A model generated the notes under the pieces. The model saw nothing but the letters and a program-made list of their open reading frames with translations. It did not search any database and was not told the origin of the DNA. Below, one piece after another: positions 28,537 through 36,386 of a stretch of DNA of 64,000 bases. Origin of the DNA: Tuwongella immobilis (lineage in GTDB: Bacteria; Planctomycetota; Planctomycetia; Gemmatales; Gemmataceae); the NCBI RefSeq assembly GCF_901538355.1, contig NZ_LR593887.1:3696920-3760919 (forward strand), given 5' to 3'. The translations under genes and the position numbers were made by a program. Each line of letters begins with the position of its first letter. Position 1 is the stretch's first letter.

Positions 28537-31284
28537 TCAATCCACATAAAGGGATGCGTTCGAAGTCATCAACACCCGCCCCAGTGCGGCCCAGGCTGCG
28601 GACTCCGCTTGCGTGGCCGGCAACTTCGATTCCTGCCAGCGTTTGCGATAATTCGCCAAGAATGATTGGAATTTCTGCAACTGCGGTGCATCCAATGCTT
28701 GTCCGGTGACCGATTCGACCGCGAATCGTAGTCGCGCCGATTCGTCGCCCGGTTGTGCGAGCATGCGTTTGGCGAAGGCATCCGATTGGGCATGCACGAA
28801 CGGATCATTCATCAGGTACAGCGCTTGCGTTGGCGTGATCGTAAACGGTCGCACATCGGTCGAGATATTCGGATCGGCACCATCGAACAGGGCCAGATAC
28901 GGATGCCGCGATTGTCGTTGCACCATCAAATAGACGCTGCGATGCTTCGATTCATACACCGCATGGAACGGATTGTGAATCGTGAATCGCCACTGACTCA
29001 TCGGCGGAAATGGATGCGTCGTGGGCATGGATCGGTCCAATGTGCCAGCCACCGCCAGCATCCCATCTCGGATCGATTCGGCATCCAATCGCCGTCGAGA
29101 AAATCGACTCAACCAGCGATTGTCGAGGTCCGCTTCGATCTGCTTTTCGGTCGCGGTCGAGGCGAGTTGATACGCTCGTGAGTGCAGCATGATTCGATGC
29201 ATCTGCTTGATCGACCAGCCGTTGCGCTGAAATTCGCGGGCCAGCCAATCGAGCAGTTCTGGGTGCGTTGGCTTGTCGCCGCGAACGCCGAAATCGCTGG
29301 GTGTGGCCACGATTCCACGGCCGAAATGATGCTGCCAGATGCGATTGACCATCACCCGCGGCGTGAGCGGATTCGATTCGCGGGTCAGCCATTCGGCCAG
29401 ATGCTGCCGACCGGATTCCGCCGCACTCGCGGGCAAGACATCTCCACCGAGGACCGATAGAAACGATCGCGGTACCTCATCGCCCAGTTTGTCCGGTTCG
29501 CCGCGTCGCTGAATGCGAGCGTTCATCGCCTTGGCTTCCATCACACCATAGGCATGATCGCACAACTCCTTGCCTGCCAGGGAGTTCCGTTGCAATCGCA
29601 GGGCTTGCAGTTCGGCATCGCCCTTTTGAATTGTGGTTTGCAGCGCGGCTTTCTTGGCGGGGTCGAGTTCTTTCACGACCGCGACTTGATCGGCGGGAAG
29701 AAATGGCACCGTTGAGAATGCCAGATTATCGACATCATGCGGCGTGATTTTTCCCGGCACATGGCCTAAACCATCGTTGATGAACGTATCGATCACGCCA
29801 TCCCATTTCGGATCAAACGTCTTGTCTGCGAAGGAGATCGTCTTGCCGGATTGCGTGAATCGACCTGCAAATTTTCGCTTCTCTAAATCGAGATCGAGTT
29901 GCAGATTCGCCCATTCATTCGATTGAATCGACGCCACTTTCTGCCATTCTTCCCCGGATCGAATCCACAATGCATCGGCAGTGATGCTCACTTGCAGCGC
30001 AAAGGTGGTAATCACTCCATGACTGAGGAAAAAGCGATGCGCGCCGGGTGTGTCGCTGCTGGGTAGCGGGCGAAAATCGACATTCACGTGCAACTTTGCG
30101 CCGGGGTCGGCATGAAACGCCGTCGGAAAGGTCGCCCGAATGCCATCATTTGGCACACTGGGCAGCACGCGCACGCCGCGCGTCCCCGCCGGAAACACAT
30201 TGCGAAACGGCGATTGCGCCTCGGCCAACACAGTAATCGGCCCGCCGTAGAACCACGGTTCGGGTGGCGCTTTGCCGATTGTGGCCGATTCCAAATTCCA
30301 CAGGCCATCGGGACCGTTGAGTTCCGAACGAGCCATCCGGACATCCGTCGCCAATTTGCGAATCTGCGAGTCGAGTTGCGACAATTCCGCCTGACGGGCC
30401 GCTTCCTTCTGCTTCAGTTCCTCGGGGGGCAAAAGCGGGACCAGATTCGCGGGTCGCTGATGCTCTTCGCCACCGGGAAAGGCAAACTGACTGCTCGCCA
30501 GAATTCCGTAGAGACCGTAGTACTCGCGGGTCGAAATCGGATCGTATTTGTGATCGTGACAGCGGGCACAACCGATCGACAACCCCAGCACCGATCGGCC
30601 GATTGTTTCCAGATTATCGGCGATGTCCAAATGTTGGAATTCAGTGTTGACGTTGTACCCAAAGCGTTTGCCAATCGCGAGATAGCCGGTTGCGGTGATC
30701 GCATCCGCATAGGCATCGGGAGTCATTTTCTGATCGCGAATCGCGGCCTTAGCCAGGAGATCACCCGCGAATTGTTCTTTCAAAAATTGATCAAACGGCT
30801 TATCTGCCGCAAACGATCGAATGACATAATTTCGATAGCGATAGGCATTCGGAACCGGATAATCGGCTCCATCCCCGGCCGTATCGGCATAACGGGCCAC
30901 ATCCAACCAGTGGCGGCCCCAGCGCTCCGCATAATGCGGCGAGGCGAGCAATCGTTCGACAACACGCTCCCAGGCTTGTGGGGACGAATCGGCCAAGAAC
31001 GCGGCGATTTCTTCCGGAGTGGGCGGTAATCCGGTCAGGTCGAGCGTCACTCGACGCAGCAGCGTCCGACGATCTGCCAGTGCGACGGGTTGAAGTCCCT
31101 TGGCGTGCATCGCCGATCGTAAGTAGCGATCAATTGGGGACTTCCATTCCGGATCGATGATCGCGGGGGGTTCCGTGGACCGCAGTGGCTGAAAGGCCCA
31201 ATGGGGATCTGCGGCAAGAAGCACCGATGCACTGAGCCAGGTCAGCAGACCGAGTGCCCATCGCGGTTGAAACGCCGATCGCAT
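28537..31284 (-). CDS. Secreted DUF1549/DUF1553 protein with LamG-like insert
   Basis: A 915-residue protein with a signal peptide (~1-25, SASVLLAADP). The DUF1549 domain (~45-260) includes LDLTGLPPTPEEIAAFLADS, LLASPHYAERWGRHWLDVAR and the cytochrome-c-like CARCHDHKYDP motif (Cys near 241). A beta-rich ~150-residue region (~380-530) resembles a LamG/concanavalin domain. DUF1553 fills the C-terminal third (TPRVMVNRIWQHHFGRGIV; HPELLDWLAREF; SRRRLDAESIRDGMLA). These large proteins are typical of planctomycetes; function unproven. GGGGGAGG precedes the ATG. It heads the operon with the DUF1501 gene. Confidence 0.92.
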   Translation of the reverse strand: MRSAFQPRWALGLLTWLSASVLLAADPHWAFQPLRSTEPPAIIDPEWKSPIDRYLRSAMHAKGLQPVALADRRTLLRRVTLDLTGLPPTPEEIAAFLADSSPQAWERVVERLLASPHYAERWGRHWLDVARYADTAGDGADYPVPNAYRYRNYVIRSFAADKPFDQFLKEQFAGDLLAKAAIRDQKMTPDAYADAITATGYLAIGKRFGYNVNTEFQHLDIADNLETIGRSVLGLSIGCARCHDHKYDPISTREYYGLYGILASSQFAFPGGEEHQRPANLVPLLPPEELKQKEAARQAELSQLDSQIRKLATDVRMARSELNGPDGLWNLESATIGKAPPEPWFYGGPITVLAEAQSPFRNVFPAGTRGVRVLPSVPNDGIRATFPTAFHADPGAKLHVNVDFRPLPSSDTPGAHRFFLSHGVITTFALQVSITADALWIRSGEEWQKVASIQSNEWANLQLDLDLEKRKFAGRFTQSGKTISFADKTFDPKWDGVIDTFINDGLGHVPGKITPHDVDNLAFSTVPFLPADQVAVVKELDPAKKAALQTTIQKGDAELQALRLQRNSLAGKELCDHAYGVMEAKAMNARIQRRGEPDKLGDEVPRSFLSVLGGDVLPASAAESGRQHLAEWLTRESNPLTPRVMVNRIWQHHFGRGIVATPSDFGVRGDKPTHPELLDWLAREFQRNGWSIKQMHRIMLHSRAYQLASTATEKQIEADLDNRWLSRFSRRRLDAESIRDGMLAVAGTLDRSMPTTHPFPPMSQWRFTIHNPFHAVYESKHRSVYLMVQRQSRHPYLALFDGADPNISTDVRPFTITPTQALYLMNDPFVHAQSDAFAKRMLAQPGDESARLRFAVESVTGQALDAPQLQKFQSFLANYRKRWQESKLPATQAESAAWAALGRVLMTSNASLYVD

Positions 31285-31368
31285 GAAGAATCCTCCCCCA
31301 ATGGGAATGTGCGATGTTATTGGCAGGTACCGTATCCGTACCCGACTCCGCCGTCAGTTGCAAGCAAA

Positions 31369-31380
31369 ATTGTATACAAT
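31369..31380. promoter_or_regulatory. Perfect 12-bp palindrome in a divergent promoter region
   Basis: ATTGTATACAAT is self-complementary and lies between the divergent DUF1549/1553 and arsD-like starts, 112 bp before the latter. It contains a TATACA string resembling a -10 element, so it may be an operator overlapping a promoter. No regulator gene is adjacent. Confidence 0.4.
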
Positions 31381-31491
31381 CCACCAAATTCGCCGGGACA
31401 ACCTCAGAATTCCGTTGTGTCGAAATTCTCGCGATTGACTACAATAACCGAAATCGCTGATGGATTCGATCATGCAATCGGAGAACCGACG

Positions 31492-31839
31492 ATGACTACC
31501 CTTCAAATCTACGACCGAGCATTGTGCTGTTCCACGGGCGTTTGTGGGCCGGAAGTCGATCCGATTCTCCCGCAATTTGCGGCGGATCTGCAGTGGCTTG
31601 CCTCGCGTGGTGTGCAGGTGGAACGGTACAATCTTGCCCAGCAACCACAAGCCTTTGTTGCCAATCCGATGGTGCAACAACGATTGCAGCAAGATGGCAC
31701 GGATTGTCTGCCGCTGGTCGTGGTCGATGGCACGATCTGTCATGCGGGCAGCTACCCGAATCGGTCGCAACTCCAAGAATGGACTGGGGTTAAGTTCCTG
31801 ACTTCGTCGTTGTCGATCGTCTCAGAATCGCATTCTTGA
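31492..31839 (+). CDS. arsD: ArsD-type arsenical metallochaperone
   Basis: A 115-residue protein opening with IYDRALCCSTGVCGPEVDP. Cys12, Cys13 and Cys18 occupy exactly the positions that bind As(III)/Sb(III) in characterised ArsD. The remainder (LASRGVQVERYNLAQQPQAF; GTDCLPLVVVDG) follows the thioredoxin-like ArsD fold. ArsD normally delivers arsenite to the ArsA ATPase, but neither arsA nor arsB/acr3 is present here. The next gene, 44 bp on, is a P1B metal ATPase. Two further cysteines (in TDCLP and TICHAG) could be additional ligands. Confidence 0.88.
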   Translation: MTTLQIYDRALCCSTGVCGPEVDPILPQFAADLQWLASRGVQVERYNLAQQPQAFVANPMVQQRLQQDGTDCLPLVVVDGTICHAGSYPNRSQLQEWTGVKFLTSSLSIVSESHS

Positions 31840-31883
31840 GTTCGGTTTTCCCCCTCGCGATTCTGGTTGGATAGCCCGCCCAT

Positions 31884-33848
31884 ATGTCATCCATGCTTGC
31901 CGATTCTGAATCTCCATCCCGCCCGATTGCGTCGATTTGGAATTCGTCCGAAGGCCGAATTGCCGCAATGACCGTGCTGATGCTCACCATCCACGGAATC
32001 ATCCGCCTGGGACTGCCGCCCGAAATACGTCTGCCGGGCTTGGGCGTGCCAATTCGGGACATCCCGCTGCTGCTGGCCTTGCTTGCGGGTGGTGGCCCGC
32101 TGGTCTGGGGATTGTTGGGGAAGTTGCGACGCGGGGAATTCGGCTCCGATTTGCTTGCCGGCATGTCGATACTCACGGCGATTGCCCTGGGGGAATACCT
32201 CGCGGGCACCATTGTGGTGCTGATGCTGTCTGGCGGCGAAGCGTTGGAGGCGTTCGCCATTCGGCAAGCCTCGTCGGTGTTGGATGCGCTGGCCCGGCGC
32301 ATGCCGACGTTGGCCCACCGCCATGAGTCGGGGACGATTCACGAGATCCCACTCGATACCATTCAAATTGGCGACACGCTGGAGATTTTGCCGCACGATA
32401 TTTGCCCCGTCGATGGCACCGTCATCGCCGGTCATGGCGTCATGGACGAATCGTTCCTCACCGGCGAACCGTATCAAATCTCGAAGGCACCCGGCTCGAA
32501 GGTGATTTCCGGCGCGCTCAACGGCCAGCATAGCTTAACGATTCGCGCGGATCGACTCCCGATTGATTCCCGATACGCCAACATCATGAAGGTGATGCGT
32601 GCCTCGGAACAACAGCGTCCCCAGATGCGTCGTGTCGCGGACAGACTCGGTGCCTGGTATACGCCCATGGCACTGCTGCTGGCGGGGCTGGCGTGGTTGA
32701 TTTCGGGCGAATCGGTTCGCTTTCTGGCGGTGTTGGTCGTCGCCACCCCCTGCCCGCTGCTGATTGCCATTCCGGTGGCCATCATCGGAGCCATTTCGCT
32801 GTCGGCCCGACGGGGCATCATCATCCGCGACCCGTCGATCTTAGAAACCTTGCCCACCTGCACGACTGCCATTTTCGACAAAACGGGCACACTTACCGCT
32901 GGCGAACCCACACTGACGAAAATCGAACTCACCGGCAAGTGGGCACGCGAAACCGTCCTGCGACGCGTAGGTGCGTTGGAACAATACTCCAAACATCCGT
33001 TGGCTCGTGCGGTGCTGCGAGTCGCCGAGGCCGAGATTGCCCGGTTCCCGGTGCCTACGCAAGTCAGCGAGCCACCCGGTCAAGGGATGACCGGCACCGT
33101 CGAAGAGACGCAGGTCATCATCACCAACCGGGCGAAGGCGCGGCAGCAGTTCCCGCAAATGGACATTCCACCGACATCGCAGAAAGCCGGCTTGGAATGT
33201 CTGGTGGTGATGGATGACCGGCTGGCGGCGATTCTTCGATTCCGCGACCGCCCCCGGCACGATAGCGCGAAATTCGTCGCCCATCTGCGACCCAAGCATG
33301 CCCTGTCACGAACGATTTTGCTGTCCGGCGATCGGGAATCCGAAGTGGTCACGCTGGCCGATCAAGTCGGAATCGATGTGCGACACTTCGGAAAATCGCC
33401 CGAAGAGAAATGGGAAATCGTGCGAGAAGAGACGCAGAACGCCCGCACGATGTATCTGGGGGATGGCATTAACGATGCACCCGCGCTGGCTGCGGCGACC
33501 GTCGGCATCGCCTTCGGCACGCAGAGCGACATCACCTCCGAAGCCGCCGGCGCGGTGATTCTCGATCGCACATTGGTGAAAGTCGACGAACTCATGCACA
33601 TCAGCAAGCGATTGCGTCGAATCGCCTTGCAAAGCGCCGTCGGCGGCATGACGCTTAGCATTGCCGGAATGGCTTTGGCCGCAACGGGTTATCTCACCCC
33701 CGTCATGGGAGCCATCGCACAAGAAGGCATCGATTTAATCGCGGTGTTGAATGCCCTTCGCATGGCCTGGCTGCCGAGGCGGCTTCAGGATTACGATTCC
33801 AGCCTCGATACCCGCAATTCGCGGAGTTCCGAAGACCGCAATCGATGA
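31884..33848 (+). CDS. P1B-type heavy-metal-transporting ATPase, TPC subtype, no N-terminal metal-binding domain
   Basis: A 654-residue ATPase. The transport-helix motif is ATPCPLLIAIPVA (Cys290), in place of the more common CPC. The phosphorylation site is DKTGTLT (Asp332), the nucleotide-binding HP motif is YSKHPLA, the actuator loop is LTGEP, and the hinge is GDGINDAPAL. No HMA or CXXC domain precedes the first helices. TPC-type pumps are poorly characterised and their metal is uncertain. Located directly after arsD, suggesting either handover of a thiophilic metal or a shared stress response (inference). Start choice between two close ATGs (MSSM) is unsettled. Confidence 0.92.
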   Translation: MSSMLADSESPSRPIASIWNSSEGRIAAMTVLMLTIHGIIRLGLPPEIRLPGLGVPIRDIPLLLALLAGGGPLVWGLLGKLRRGEFGSDLLAGMSILTAIALGEYLAGTIVVLMLSGGEALEAFAIRQASSVLDALARRMPTLAHRHESGTIHEIPLDTIQIGDTLEILPHDICPVDGTVIAGHGVMDESFLTGEPYQISKAPGSKVISGALNGQHSLTIRADRLPIDSRYANIMKVMRASEQQRPQMRRVADRLGAWYTPMALLLAGLAWLISGESVRFLAVLVVATPCPLLIAIPVAIIGAISLSARRGIIIRDPSILETLPTCTTAIFDKTGTLTAGEPTLTKIELTGKWARETVLRRVGALEQYSKHPLARAVLRVAEAEIARFPVPTQVSEPPGQGMTGTVEETQVIITNRAKARQQFPQMDIPPTSQKAGLECLVVMDDRLAAILRFRDRPRHDSAKFVAHLRPKHALSRTILLSGDRESEVVTLADQVGIDVRHFGKSPEEKWEIVREETQNARTMYLGDGINDAPALAAATVGIAFGTQSDITSEAAGAVILDRTLVKVDELMHISKRLRRIALQSAVGGMTLSIAGMALAATGYLTPVMGAIAQEGIDLIAVLNALRMAWLPRRLQDYDSSLDTRNSRSSEDRNR

Positions 33849-33849
33849 A

Positions 33850-33882
33850 GGCGACTCCGTTCCGGTCGGATTCGCAGTCGCC
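33850..33882. terminator. Weak hairpin between convergent genes
   Basis: GGCGACT and AGTCGCC form a 7-bp stem around a 19-nt loop that can pair partly inside. No T-run. It lies in the 40 bp between the P1B ATPase and the convergent hypothetical gene. Confidence 0.4.
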
Positions 33883-33888
33883 GCGATC

Positions 33889-34626
33889 TCAGCACCATTG
33901 CGGATAGTAGCGTTTGTAGACCATGCTGGTGGCAACGGTGAATCGCACGAAGTCCGTTCGGCATCCTTGGAAGTTGCGTGCGACCACCGATTGTCGCAGC
34001 GTACCGCACAAGCCCAACAAGGCGGTGGTATGCTGTTGGAACATCCCATTGGAGCGATGGTAGCGGAACATCGAATCCAATTCCCATTGCATGTGGAACA
34101 GATAGACGTTCAGCATTCGCGGATCGGGACGAGGATCTTGCAGCAGATTCCAAATCTTCGTTTCGCAGTGGTTGATTTCGAGAATATCATTGCACGGATA
34201 CCAGTGCCCCACGAATGAATCAATCAGTTGCACCACCGTCATCACAGTCGTTTCTCGGAAATCACGCATCCGCAGGCAGAATCGAATCCGCTCCTGACAG
34301 CCGCGTCCTTCTTGGAGGAAGGGATCGCGATTGAATCCGACCGGATTTCCGGGATTACCAAGAATCGCGTTGATGTCTTGATCCAGATCCCGAAAGTCGT
34401 TCGCTTCTTGATTTTGGTTGCCGTTGAACAGATCATTCAGCGCGTTCTCTTCGTGATCGTCCAAGTTCGAGACATTCGGATCCAGGAGTTGTTGCCCCTG
34501 TTGATTCAGTTCCAACGGCGTGTATTGGAGTTGCCCCTGAGCGAGCAGGCGATCGACCGGCAACGTCAGCACGGCGGTCAATCCAGCGGCGGAAGTCAGC
34601 ATTTCGCGGCGATTCATCAGCGTCAT
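33889..34626 (-). CDS. Secreted hypothetical protein
   Basis: A 245-residue protein I do not recognise. The N terminus MTLMNRREMLTSAAGLTAVL followed by LPVDRLLAQG is a signal with Tat-like RR. The mature part starts with a Gln/Asn/Asp-rich stretch (~30-90). The C-terminal two thirds has several Cys, Trp and His residues (GCQERIRFCLRMRDF; SFVGHWYPCNDILEINHCE; LLGLCGTLRQSV), suggesting a disulfide-bonded or metal-binding alpha-helical domain. A longer frame exists upstream, but AGGAA precedes this ATG and the signal peptide begins here. Convergent with the P1B ATPase. Confidence 0.72.
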   Translation of the reverse strand: MTLMNRREMLTSAAGLTAVLTLPVDRLLAQGQLQYTPLELNQQGQQLLDPNVSNLDDHEENALNDLFNGNQNQEANDFRDLDQDINAILGNPGNPVGFNRDPFLQEGRGCQERIRFCLRMRDFRETTVMTVVQLIDSFVGHWYPCNDILEINHCETKIWNLLQDPRPDPRMLNVYLFHMQWELDSMFRYHRSNGMFQQHTTALLGLCGTLRQSVVARNFQGCRTDFVRFTVATSMVYKRYYPQWC

Positions 34627-34929
34627 GGGAGTGATTCCTGGGTGCAAAGCGGTCGGTATGCCCCGTGCGTTCACACGCATTTGACACAACAAGCGTGACA
34701 ATTTTCGATATCCATTGATGTCAGTGCCATCGATCTGCTGGTGGGACAAGAAAATGCAGAAATCTTGCGCAATTTGGGAAAAATTTTCCGACGATTGGCG
34801 TCGATCCCGCGAATGTGAAGTTGCCGGGCATTCATCGGGGATGGCACGGGTTCGTGCTTGAAGCGCAACGAGCACCGGCGGATAATCGAGCGAGGCACAC
34901 GCACGATTTATCGCAAACGGGAATTTCGT
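34627..34929. other. Divergent intergenic region before the five-gene operon
   Basis: 303 bp between a secreted hypothetical gene and the SDR gene. AT-richer than its flanks around 34680-34790. It must hold the promoter for the SDR-to-synthetase operon; no precise element could be assigned and no short precursor-peptide-like frame stands out. Confidence 0.45.
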
Positions 34930-35694
34930 ATGAGTCTGAAACGCTTCGATCTCACGGGAAAAGTCGCCCTGATCACCGGCGGAAACAAAGGCTTGGGCAA
35001 AGCCATGGCGCGCGGCTTGGCAGAAGCCGGGGCCGACATCTTCCTGGCGAGTCGATCGGAAGAGTCACTAAAATCGACGCTCGATGAAATCTTGACCGCT
35101 ACCGGACGAAGAGGAGGATATACGGTCTGCGATGTCTCGAAGCGCGATCAGGTGACCGCACTGGCCGCAACCGCCGAGCGGGAGATGGGCAAAGTCGATA
35201 TTCTCATCAACAATGCAGGAACCAATATCCCTCAAGCGATTGACGAAATCACCGATGAGGTCTGGGATAACGTGTTAGAAGTCAACCTAAACTCCATCAT
35301 GGCGTTGACGCGCGCGTTAGTGCCGGGAATGAAACAACGCAAATGGGGACGAGTGATTCACATTTCCTCCATTATGGGGGTAATCTCCAAAGAACGGCGG
35401 AACATCTACTCGGCCACCAAAGCTGCGCTGATCGGCATGGCCAAAGCCAGCGCCATCGATCTGGGAGCATACGGAATCACGGTGAATTGTATTGGCCCTG
35501 GCCCGTTTCTCACGGATTTACCCATGAGTCTGTTATCCGATTCTGAGAAGGCCGCATTCGCGGGGATGACCGCACTCAATCGCTGGGGCCAACCCGATGA
35601 GTTGGTCGGTCCCGCACTCTTGTTAGCCAGCGACGCCGGTGCCTATATCACGGGCACTCTGTTATTAGTCGATGGTGGATATACCGCCCGATAA
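34930..35694 (+). CDS. SDR-family NAD(P)-dependent oxidoreductase
   Basis: A 254-residue classical short-chain dehydrogenase. Cofactor loop TGGNKGLG (~14-21), NNAG (~95-98), catalytic Ser in HISSIMG and YSATKAA with the Tyr-x-x-x-Lys pair are all intact. PGPFLTDLP and the C-terminal ITGTLLLVDGGYT are typical. It resembles gluconate 5-dehydrogenase or 2-deoxygluconate-type enzymes, but the substrate is not assignable. It uses noticeably more TTA leucine codons than most neighbours. The cupin gene starts 2 bp after its stop, making it the head of a five-gene run. Confidence 0.93.
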   Translation: MSLKRFDLTGKVALITGGNKGLGKAMARGLAEAGADIFLASRSEESLKSTLDEILTATGRRGGYTVCDVSKRDQVTALAATAEREMGKVDILINNAGTNIPQAIDEITDEVWDNVLEVNLNSIMALTRALVPGMKQRKWGRVIHISSIMGVISKERRNIYSATKAALIGMAKASAIDLGAYGITVNCIGPGPFLTDLPMSLLSDSEKAAFAGMTALNRWGQPDELVGPALLLASDAGAYITGTLLLVDGGYTAR

Positions 35695-35696
35695 CG

Positions 35697-36386
35697 ATGG
35701 AACTGATGCCCATGGCAATCTTTGAAGGGTATGCGTTACGACCCGGACTGTTATGCAGCGTGATCGATGGCCCGCATTCGGTGTCGCTTGCCGCCTGGGA
35801 GGCGAGCGACCTGTTTCTGGCCGAAACCCATGTCACTCATTATGGTTACGTCATCGACGGCCCGGCGAATATCCGCTGCGATGCCGGCGAGTTCACCCTG
35901 CGAGCGGGGATGGCGTTTTCGATTCCCGGCCCCTGCACCATTTCCAACGGGACCGGAATTCTCATCAGCCAACGGCGCATTCGTGGAGTGTTTCTCATCA
36001 CCGGGCCGTTAGAATCGCAAGGCCGGTTGCGATATATCGATGGCTGCACGGATTCCCTTGTGATTCCGCCTCCGTTAATGGGCGACCCCTGTTTGAATTT
36101 GTTACATCTGCCAGCGGGAACCAATCAATCGCAACATACGCATCCCTCGTTGCGAATGGGATTAATTCTCTCTGGGCGAGGTGAGTGCATCACACCCGAG
36201 GGAACGATTCCGTTAGAACCGAACCTCGCGTTTGTGATTCATACCGATGGAATGCATTCCTTCCGCACGCATCACGAAGCCCTACGGGTGTTAGCCTTTC
36301 ATCCGGATAGTGATTTTGGGCCAACGCATGAGAATCACCCGATGATTAATCGCACGATTCTCCCAGATCGGGCCATGATGTCATGA
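35697..36386 (+). CDS. Two-cupin-domain protein
   Basis: A 229-residue protein with two cupin-like halves. The N-terminal half (VTHYGYVIDGPANIRCDAG; LRAGMAFSIPGP) has few metal ligands. The C-terminal half carries a full motif: QHTHPSLRMGLILSGRGECI, then LAFVIHTDGMHSFRT and VLAFHPDSDFGP, so the histidines can bind a metal. Role in the operon may be isomerase, dioxygenase or sensor. The exact start among ATGs at 35697, 35706 and 35712 is uncertain. Its stop overlaps the next ATG by 4 bp (ATGA). High TTA usage, like the SDR gene. Confidence 0.8.
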   Translation: MELMPMAIFEGYALRPGLLCSVIDGPHSVSLAAWEASDLFLAETHVTHYGYVIDGPANIRCDAGEFTLRAGMAFSIPGPCTISNGTGILISQRRIRGVFLITGPLESQGRLRYIDGCTDSLVIPPPLMGDPCLNLLHLPAGTNQSQHTHPSLRMGLILSGRGECITPEGTIPLEPNLAFVIHTDGMHSFRTHHEALRVLAFHPDSDFGPTHENHPMINRTILPDRAMMS

